DNA of 6,630 nucleotides from Deltaproteobacteria bacterium. GTDB taxonomy: Bacteria; Desulfobacterota; Desulfobaccia; Desulfobaccales; 0-14-0-80-60-11. Made by a program: the position numbers and the translations under genes. Location: NCBI GenBank assembly GCA_021817645.1, contig JAKAGH010000177.1, positions 1 through 6,630 of the forward strand, read 5' to 3'. Below are positions 1 through 4,444 of this stretch, piece by piece; positions within the stretch are counted from its first letter, which is position 1, and every line of letters starts with the position of its first letter. A model generated the notes under the pieces. That model made no database searches, had not been told where the DNA came from, and saw only the letters and a program-made list of their open reading frames with translations.

Positions 1-1416
1 CGGCTTCAGCTTGAGATGGGGATTGGGGAAGCGCAGGCGCACCTTGGCGGTGCGGGTATCTTCCTTAAGATAAGGGTAGAGGTAATCAATCTTGCCCGGG
101 AAGGTCTCCCCCGGCAGATATTGCAGGCTCATCTCCACCGGCTGCCCCACCTTGATCCAGGGCAATTCGTATTGATAAATATCGGCGTCCACCCAGACGG
201 TGGAGAGGTCGGCCACCTCCAACAGCGGCATGCCCGCCTGGACCATCTGCCCCTGAGTCACCATGCGCTTGGTGACGATGCCCTTAACCGGCGAAGACAA
301 GGACATGAGTTTTTTTACCTGGCCGGTCTTTTCCAGGGTATGGATTTGCCCGGCGCTGATGTCGAAGTACTGCAGCCGCCGCCGGGAGGCCTCCAGCAAA
401 TTCCTGGCCGAGTCGCCCATTTCCGGGAAAGGGCTTTTCTCCAGGGTCTTGAGGTTCTTCAGGGCCAGCAGGTATTCCTTCTGAGAGGCCACCAAATCCG
501 GGCTGTAGATGGAAAGGAGGGTCTGGCCCTTGCGCACCGGGTCGCCGGTGGCGTTGATGTAGAGTCGTTCCACCCAGCCGGTCACCTTGGTGTTGATGAT
601 AGCCAGGCTGCGCTCGTTGACGGCCACCCGGCCCACGGTCCAGGTATCGTGGGTCAGAGGCTGCACCTCCACCTTGGCGGTGCGCACCCCCATGGACTGG
701 ACCGTGGTGGGGGAGATGGCGATGGCGCCGGGGGCCGCTTCCGCGCCCGCGTCTTCGTAAACCGGCACCAGGTCCATGCCGCAGGGGGCCTTGCCTGGCT
801 TATCACTGATGTAACCCGGGTCCATGGGGGAGACCCAGTATTTGATCTTTTTCCCGGTTTTGGCCGCGGGGGGGGGAGTCCCCTCCTTCGGCACCGGCAC
901 CAGGTCCATGCCGCAGATGGGGCATTTGCCGGGTTTGTCCCGGACAATTTCCGGATGCATGGGGCAGCGATAAAGCTGTTTGGCCTCTCCTTTGGCAGGC
1001 GCAGGCGGTGGGGGTGCGGCTGGCGCTCCCTCCTCATAAACCGGCACCAAGTCCATGCCCATAGGGTCCTTGCCCGGCTTGTCGCTGACAAACTTGGGGT
1101 CCATAGAGGAGACCCAATATTTGATCTTGCGTTCCGCCGGAGGTGCAGTGGGGGCGGCTGCCCCGGGAGCTCCCACGGGATAGACCGGGACCAACTCGTG
1201 GCCTTCCGGGTCCTTGCCGGGATGGAACTGAATATAATCAGGATTCTTGGGGGAAATCCAGCAGATGGCCTTTTTATCCACCTTGCCTGGAGCCCCGCTC
1301 GGACCCATATACATAAAATGATAGCCGGCCAGGTAAAATCCCCCCAGAACCAGCAGGCAGAGGATAATACCCAGCCCCAGACCCCTGAAGAGAGAGCGGC
1401 GGGGTGAAGGAATCAT
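1..1416 (-). CDS. cusB: CusB-type RND efflux periplasmic adaptor, 3' end cut by window edge
   Basis: This is the periplasmic adaptor (membrane fusion protein) of a heavy-metal RND efflux system; it would join an inner membrane CusA-type pump to the outer membrane factor encoded just upstream. The frame stays open for 472 codons from ATG at 1416 to the window edge. Residues about 9-30 form a hydrophobic anchor, followed by Met35 and Met37. Residues 51-220 hold four tandem metal-binding segments (annotated separately). The adaptor core starts near residue 230: a lipoyl/barrel-sandwich half around 272-305 with YSPDLVASQKEYLLAL at 304-319, a helical hairpin around 310-370, and the returning half around 374-405 (SPVKGIVTKRMVTQGQMVQAG). 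The membrane-proximal domain is missing beyond the edge. GGAGG at 1423-1427 supports the start, which overlaps the upstream stop as ATGA, so translation is probably coupled. The family is secure; Cu/Ag specificity is inferred. Confidence 0.93.
   Translation of the reverse strand, partial: MIPSPRRSLFRGLGLGIILCLLVLGGFYLAGYHFMYMGPSGAPGKVDKKAICWISPKNPDYIQFHPGKDPEGHELVPVYPVGAPGAAAPTAPPAERKIKYWVSSMDPKFVSDKPGKDPMGMDLVPVYEEGAPAAPPPPAPAKGEAKQLYRCPMHPEIVRDKPGKCPICGMDLVPVPKEGTPPPAAKTGKKIKYWVSPMDPGYISDKPGKAPCGMDLVPVYEDAGAEAAPGAIAISPTTVQSMGVRTAKVEVQPLTHDTWTVGRVAVNERSLAIINTKVTGWVERLYINATGDPVRKGQTLLSIYSPDLVASQKEYLLALKNLKTLEKSPFPEMGDSARNLLEASRRRLQYFDISAGQIHTLEKTGQVKKLMSLSSPVKGIVTKRMVTQGQMVQAGMPLLEVADLSTVWVDADIYQYELPWIKVGQPVEMSLQYLPGETFPGKIDYLYPYLKEDTRTAKVRLRFPNPHLKLKP
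757..1266 (-). repeat. Four tandem CusB-type heavy-metal-binding segments (protein-level repeat)
   Basis: Four copies of one segment of about 28 residues, each ending in the pattern PGK..P..GM.LVPV, are separated by Pro/Ala-rich linkers. Copy 1 is residues 51-79 (1180-1266), copy 2 is 98-127 (1036-1125), copy 3 is 148-176 (889-975) and copy 4 is 191-220 (757-846). The ligand sets differ. Copy 3 has CPMHP (151-155) and CPICGM (165-170), the classical heavy-metal-binding form. Copy 2 has Met105, Met119 and Met121, like the Met trio of E. coli CusB. Copy 4 has Met198, Cys212 and Met214. Copy 1 has lost the Mets and keeps Cys52, His65 and His73. Copies 2 and 4 are also alike in DNA, sharing long near-identical stretches, so they probably arose by a later duplication. 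E. coli CusB has one such segment. Confidence 0.88.
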
Positions 1417-2735
1417 TTCTTACCTCCGGCCGTCCGGGGCAGCTCCTGGCCTACCAGCCACTCCAACTCGGCCCAGTTTTCTTCAAAATCTTTCAGATAT
1501 TCCTGGAGCTGCATTTCGGTGTTGTAGACCGAGATCTGGCTCTGGTAGAGCTGGGCGAAATCCAGGGCCCCCACCTGATAGGAGGACAGGGACGCGGTCG
1601 CGGCCTGCCGGGCCTGGGGGATGATGCCCTGGTCCAGGAGCACGACTTGTTTGGCCAGGCGCTGGAGTTTGGCGTGACGGTCTCTGATCATCGCAGCCAA
1701 CTGGTTCCAGGCGGATTGGCGGGCTTCCCGGGCCGCACTCTCTTTGGCCTGCTCTTCCCGGATGCGGGGCTTGATTTTGTCCGCGTACCAGATGGGGAGG
1801 TTGAACATCACCCCCGCGGTTAACATATCCGCCTGTTTCTGGTTTACCGGCGGCCCCAAAGTATCCCGGAAACCCCACCCCAGGGAGACCTTGGCATCTG
1901 GAAAATATTCCTTCTTGGCCAGGTCCACAGCTTTCCCCTGTTTGGCGATGAGGGACTGGAGGGCCTGGAGCTGGGGGCGGGCTTGCGCCCGCTCCAGCAG
2001 ATCGTCCAACTTCAACATGAAGGGCCGCGCACGCAAAGGCTGGGGACGGTTAACGGGCGTCTGGGGCGGTTGGGAGCGCAAGGCGTTCAGGTCCGCGCGG
2101 ATGGATTCCTGCTTCTGCGTCCACTGAAAGAGGCGGTCCAGGTAGTTGCCCAACTCCACCTGGGCCTGGAGCACGTCGGCCTGCTGGCCCTGGCCCACGC
2201 TGTAGCGGGTTTCCGCCACCTGCACCACCTGCTCCCAAAACTGCTTGTTTTTCTGGGTCAGGTCGGAATTGCTATAGGCCATGGACAGATTCCAGTAGTC
2301 GATCACCACCTTGGCCCTTACTTCATTGGCTTTATCCGTGGCCAGATGGCCGTCGGAGCGGGCCTGCTCCTCGGCGACCTCGGAGCGCAGGCGCCTCTTT
2401 CCCGGAAAGGGAATTTTCTGGGACATCTCCAGCATCTTCTGGGTCATGGGTTCCTGGTTCGCGGCCCAGGTATCCACCGGGACGTCCTTGTAAGTAAAGC
2501 CGACTTCCGGGTCCTCCAGCGCGCCCGCGGGTTTAACGGTTTCCTTGGATGCGGTATGGAGAGAGCGCATCTGCTTGACTTCCGAATTGGCCTTCAGGGC
2601 CTCGTTGATGAGGGCCTGGAGATCCTGGGGCAGATTGGCATTTTGCGCCAATAATTGAGTGGACCAGAGGAGAGTAAAGGCCAGACACAGAATCAGGAGC
2701 AGTGTTGCTTGGCAGAGTCGTCGTGGGTAAGCCAT
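1413..2735 (-). CDS. TolC/CusC-type outer membrane factor of metal efflux system
   Basis: This protein should form the trimeric outer membrane channel through which the RND complex expels its substrate. It is 440 residues, close to the usual length for CusC/TolC-like proteins. Residues 1-31 are a signal peptide ending LLAQ. No Cys sits at the cleavage site, so unlike E. coli CusC it is probably not lipidated. Two outer-membrane-efflux repeats are visible. The first, about 35-225, includes the hallmark SQKIPFPGKRRLRSEVAEE after the first helix. The second, about 250-430, includes ARPQLQALQSLIAKQGKAV and the closing helix YQVGALDFAQLYQSQISVYN. Long Gln/Ala/Glu-rich helices fit the coiled-coil tunnel. 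The start has AGGAGG at 2740-2745, and a promoter candidate lies about 30 nt upstream. The stop overlaps the adaptor start by 4 nt, so the pair form one operon. Confidence 0.93.
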   Translation of the reverse strand: MAYPRRLCQATLLLILCLAFTLLWSTQLLAQNANLPQDLQALINEALKANSEVKQMRSLHTASKETVKPAGALEDPEVGFTYKDVPVDTWAANQEPMTQKMLEMSQKIPFPGKRRLRSEVAEEQARSDGHLATDKANEVRAKVVIDYWNLSMAYSNSDLTQKNKQFWEQVVQVAETRYSVGQGQQADVLQAQVELGNYLDRLFQWTQKQESIRADLNALRSQPPQTPVNRPQPLRARPFMLKLDDLLERAQARPQLQALQSLIAKQGKAVDLAKKEYFPDAKVSLGWGFRDTLGPPVNQKQADMLTAGVMFNLPIWYADKIKPRIREEQAKESAAREARQSAWNQLAAMIRDRHAKLQRLAKQVVLLDQGIIPQARQAATASLSSYQVGALDFAQLYQSQISVYNTEMQLQEYLKDFEENWAELEWLVGQELPRTAGGKK

Positions 2736-2761
2736 CTCTCCTCCTGCCTTTCAGAAAATAT

Positions 2762-2787
2762 TTACTACTATAAGCATGTCGTAGTAA
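2762..2787. promoter_or_regulatory. Operator-like inverted repeat over the -10 region
   Basis: A perfect 7-bp inverted repeat, TTACTAC (2762-2768) and GTAGTAA (2781-2787), has its arms 12 bp apart. It covers part of the -10 element and most of the spacer of the promoter candidate, where a bound repressor would block RNA polymerase. TACTA/TAGTA half-sites are known from BlaI/MecI operators, the family that also includes CopY copper repressors. The arm spacing here is not that of a classical BlaI site, so the family assignment is only a suggestion. No regulator gene lies in the window. Confidence 0.45.
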
Positions 2788-2795
2788 TAAGACAA
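2767..2795 (-). promoter_or_regulatory. Sigma70-like promoter for the outer membrane factor/adaptor operon
   Basis: On the minus strand TTGTCT (2790-2795, 4 of 6 to the -35 consensus) is followed after exactly 17 nt by TATAGT (2767-2772, 5 of 6 to the -10 consensus). Transcription would begin near 2760, giving a leader of about 25 nt that contains the AGGAGG ribosome site of the gene starting at 2735. No terminator separates this point from the upstream YHS gene (stop at 2839), so read-through from upstream is also possible. Confidence 0.55.
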
Positions 2796-2838
2796 GTTTT
2801 TCAAAGTTCTTAAAGCCCTTTCCCGGTAGATCGCCATG

Positions 2839-3117
2839 TTATTTGCTAGTTGCACCCGGGCTTGGAGTTGTTGGTTGTTTTTGCAGCTTTTGCATGTACT
2901 TCTCCGGGTCCTTGTTGAAGAGATCCAGGCAGGCCGGGCAACAGAAATAAACCCGCTGCCCCTGGTAGTCCGCAAAGAGTCCAGGATCGGGCTTGCCGCC
3001 CATGACCGGACAGGCCGCCTGGCCCTGTCCGGCAGCAGGAGCGTCCGCGGCGAACCTGGACCCCACCAGGGACAGCGCCAAAACTACCCCCAAAACCACT
3101 ATAGTCATCTTTTTCAT
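2839..3117 (-). CDS. Exported YHS-domain metal-binding protein (copy 1)
   Basis: This 92-residue protein has a signal peptide (about residues 1-24, MKKMTIVVLGVVLALSLVG) and one YHS-type domain at about 35-78. The domain shows CPVMGGKP (36-43), a central DYQGQRVYFCCPAC (50-63) and the closing F.KDP..Y. Its ligand set is Cys36, Met39, Cys59, Cys60 and Cys63. YHS domains are small metal-binding modules, often found in copper and heavy-metal resistance proteins, so a periplasmic metal carrier or sensor role is likely. I chose ATG 3117 because AAGGGAG lies about 8 nt upstream and the signal peptide begins there. A start 21 codons further up lacks both. The tail is Gln/Thr/Pro-rich and probably disordered. 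It sits between the small lipoprotein gene (59 nt upstream) and the efflux operon (103 nt downstream). Confidence 0.85.
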   Translation of the reverse strand: MKKMTIVVLGVVLALSLVGSRFAADAPAAGQGQAACPVMGGKPDPGLFADYQGQRVYFCCPACLDLFNKDPEKYMQKLQKQPTTPSPGATSK

Positions 3118-3176
3118 GACTTCATCTCCCTTGACAGGAATTTTCCTTATTTTTCCAGGAAGCAAAGCGCTCCGGT

Positions 3177-3392
3177 TCAAGGCCTTACTGCTTCCGGGGC
3201 GCGGCTGGCAGTTTGTCCGCCGGGGTTCTGCAGACTCGGCGCTACCTGGCCCTGTTCCCGGCGCGGCGTTGACGGTGGTTCCTGCCGGGGTTGCAGCTTC
3301 TCATTTAGCGCCGGCAGCAGCGCCATGGGCGCCATCATACAACCGGCAGAGATTAAAAAAAGGATCAGATAAAGAGGCATTAAGCCTTTCAT
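3177..3392 (-). CDS. Small Met-rich putative lipoprotein, unknown function
   Basis: The family is not recognised. The product is 71 residues: a hydrophobic N-terminus (about 4-17), then SAGC with Cys18 as possible lipidation site, then MMAPM (19-23), then a Pro/Gln/Arg-rich tail of low complexity. The lipobox is imperfect, with Ser rather than Leu at -3, so it may instead be a simple membrane-anchored peptide. Met19, Met20 and Met23 next to Cys18 could bind a soft metal, but that is inference from context. ATG 3392 follows a strong AAGGAGG at a rather long 10-nt spacing. Longer in-frame upstream starts would add unrelated, non-hydrophobic sequence and push the signal inward. The gene lies 59 nt before the first YHS gene and 174 nt after the Cys-rich gene, with a structured leader in that gap. 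Confidence 0.6.
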   Translation of the reverse strand: MKGLMPLYLILFLISAGCMMAPMALLPALNEKLQPRQEPPSTPRREQGQVAPSLQNPGGQTASRAPEAVRP

Positions 3393-3443
3393 TACCCGCA
3401 AACCTCCTTTTCCCGGCCAGGTTACCGCTATCCAGGAGTTCCG

Positions 3444-3491
3444 GCCCAGGTAAAGGCTGGAGACGGGGCACGGCGCAGCCAATACCTGGGC
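3444..3491 (-). other. 48-bp imperfect palindrome in leader of the small lipoprotein gene
   Basis: On the plus strand GCCCAGGTA (3444-3452), AA, GGCTG (3455-3459), a 16-nt centre, CAGCC (3476-3480), AA and TACCTGGGC (3483-3491) give arms of 16 that match at 14 positions. As minus-strand RNA this is a 9-bp stem, a symmetric 2x2 UU/UU internal loop, a 5-bp stem and a 16-nt loop. Flanking GTAACC (3548-3553) and GGTTAC (3420-3425) could close an outer helix around the whole leader. CGTCTCC (3521-3527) can pair with GGAGACG (3459-3465), which lies largely in the hairpin loop. No U-run follows, so it is not a typical terminator. It matches no riboswitch class that I recognise. Confidence 0.5.
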
Positions 3492-3566
3492 GGTTCGGCA
3501 TCTGGTGGCAAAGGCGCCAGCGTCTCCGCATGGCCTCAAGCCAGGGAGTAACCGGGGACGATTAAA

Positions 3567-3953
3567 TCAGACGGGTGTAGAAAGCTGAAACTGCTCGGGA
3601 GGATGAAAGATTTGGGGGGGAAATAGTTGACAAAAAATACTGACCAAGGGCAGTCGATACGCAGAAACCTGCCAGATGGGAATATTGACTGCGGATGAGG
3701 ACAGGCACGCCAGGCTGCCGGCATTGAAATTATAGGTAGACTGACAGCCGGCGCCGGATGTGCCGCAATGCTTGGGCTGGCCTGAGTGCTGGCAGCCAGG
3801 GCAGGAGCTCAACTCCGGGCTTGGCTGCGCACAACAGCAATTGCCCCCGGCCTGCGGGACCGCGATTTCTGAGCGGACCACTCTAGGCAGGGAAAGAACT
3901 GTGCCCAGGATTAAGGCCAATATCAGCAAACCGGAGGTGGCTGCCCGTTTCAT
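3567..3953 (-). CDS. Exported cysteine-rich protein of unknown family
   Basis: This is a 128-residue protein that I cannot place in a named family. Residues 1-28 are a signal peptide (MKRAATSGLLILALILGTVL). The mature part holds nine Cys: a CCC run at 39-41, CPGC at 51-54, then Cys63, Cys70, Cys83 and Cys108, with His56, His62 and His117 nearby. The C-terminus ends in a Pro-rich stretch, QLFPPQIFHPPEQF. Short Cys/His-rich exported proteins ending in a Pro-rich PP.IF.PP-like tail occur beside heavy-metal RND operons, so a periplasmic metal-binding accessory role is plausible but inferred. ATG 3953 begins directly with the signal peptide but has no good ribosome site. The nearest promoter candidate would start transcription only a few nt upstream, suggesting a leaderless message. 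A TTG at 3992 would add 13 residues and also lacks a ribosome site. Confidence 0.65.
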   Translation of the reverse strand: MKRAATSGLLILALILGTVLSLPRVVRSEIAVPQAGGNCCCAQPSPELSSCPGCQHSGQPKHCGTSGAGCQSTYNFNAGSLACLSSSAVNIPIWQVSAYRLPLVSIFCQLFPPQIFHPPEQFQLSTPV

Positions 3954-3962
3954 CTTAACAAA

Positions 3963-3992
3963 ATAGTATCCAGGTATCCGGTTAGAAGTCAA
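3963..3992 (-). promoter_or_regulatory. Promoter candidate for the Cys-rich gene
   Basis: On the minus strand TTGACT (3987-3992, 5 of 6 to the -35 consensus) is followed after 18 nt by TACTAT (3963-3968, 4 of 6), or after 16 nt by GATACT (3965-3970, 4 of 6). An A-rich run lies just upstream. The start point would fall near 3956-3958, only a few nt before ATG 3953. It sits in the 173-nt gap after the second YHS gene (stop at 4127), in which I see no terminator or further gene. The spacer holds a short direct repeat of GGATAC. Confidence 0.45.
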
Positions 3993-4126
3993 GATTTTTT
4001 GATGACTATTGAGCAGGACTGGCTAATTCAGGTTTTTGCAAAAGCGAAGGAGATAGTTATCCGAGATTTAAAGGATGATTTCTAAAGGTGGCCCCGGATC
4101 GCAAAAATTATTACCCCTGGCTTTAA

Positions 4127-4414
4127 TCATTTTGTCTCTGGCGTTTTTTCCAGGGGAAAATCGGCCTCCAGCATGGCCTGCAAGCACTTGTCCGGGTGTT
4201 GTTTGAATTCGATCTGACAATCCCGGCAGCAGAAGTATAGGCGATAACCCTGATAATCAGTATAGATCCTGGAATTTATGGGGTTGCCTTTCATGATAAA
4301 GCAGGTTTGTTGAATCGAGCCGGGTGGCAATAACGGTTTCTCTTGACCCAGGACCGTACTGGCCAGGACTCCGGTAATAAGTAATATCAGGATCATCACC
4401 CGCAGTTTCTTCAT
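4127..4414 (-). CDS. Exported YHS-type metal-binding protein (copy 2)
   Basis: This is a 95-residue protein with a signal peptide (about residues 1-23, MKKLRVMILILLITGVLAST) and one YHS-type domain at about 37-81. The core DYQGYRLYFCCRDC (53-66) closely matches the other YHS protein of this window. Ligand candidates are Cys38, Met41, Cys62, Cys63 and Cys66. It diverges from copy 1: the first motif reads CFIMKGNP rather than CPVMGGKP, and the usual closing Tyr is Cys77. The start has AAGGA a few nt upstream. The gene begins 30 nt after the peroxidase stop, so the two are probably one transcript, which ties this carrier to the peroxidase rather than directly to the efflux pump. Metal binding in the periplasm is well supported by the motif; which metal is not. 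Confidence 0.83.
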   Translation of the reverse strand: MKKLRVMILILLITGVLASTVLGQEKPLLPPGSIQQTCFIMKGNPINSRIYTDYQGYRLYFCCRDCQIEFKQHPDKCLQAMLEADFPLEKTPETK

Positions 4415-4444
4415 AACTATCCTTTACTTGATCTGGACATTGCT

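Noticed and set aside
654..1091. Minus-strand 145-codon frame within the adaptor gene
   Set aside because: It is an out-of-frame reading of the same repeats (repeated AWTWCRF-like strings), with no independent support.
16..1407. Long plus-strand open frame of 463 codons
   Set aside because: It lies exactly antisense to the CusB adaptor gene. Its translation is repetitive and rich in His, Gly, Arg and Gln, mirroring the metal-binding repeats, and has no recognisable domain. It is a shadow of GC-rich coding.
1983..2654. Plus-strand 223-codon frame opposite the TolC-type gene
   Set aside because: It is antisense to a well-supported outer membrane factor. Composition is Leu/Gly/His-biased, as expected of a shadow frame.
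2751..2975. Minus-strand 74-codon frame bridging the YHS gene and the promoter region
   Set aside because: It is out of frame with the YHS domain, Arg/Thr/Ser-rich, has no ribosome site and runs through the promoter candidate.
3393..3539. N-terminal extension of the small lipoprotein gene up to ATG 3539
   Set aside because: It would bury the hydrophobic signal and lipobox in the middle of the protein and would translate through the palindromic leader. ATG 3392 has the strong ribosome site.
3393..3566. Known riboswitch class (for example cobalamin) in the leader
   Set aside because: I could not find the conserved boxes of any class I know, so only an unclassified structured leader is reported.
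3970..3977. CCAGGTAT motif recurring at 3970-3977, 6192-6199 and 3482-3489
   Set aside because: It looked like a shared regulatory site, but the same octamer also occurs within coding sequence (for example near 643 and 2466) as common codon pairs, so recurrence is probably chance.
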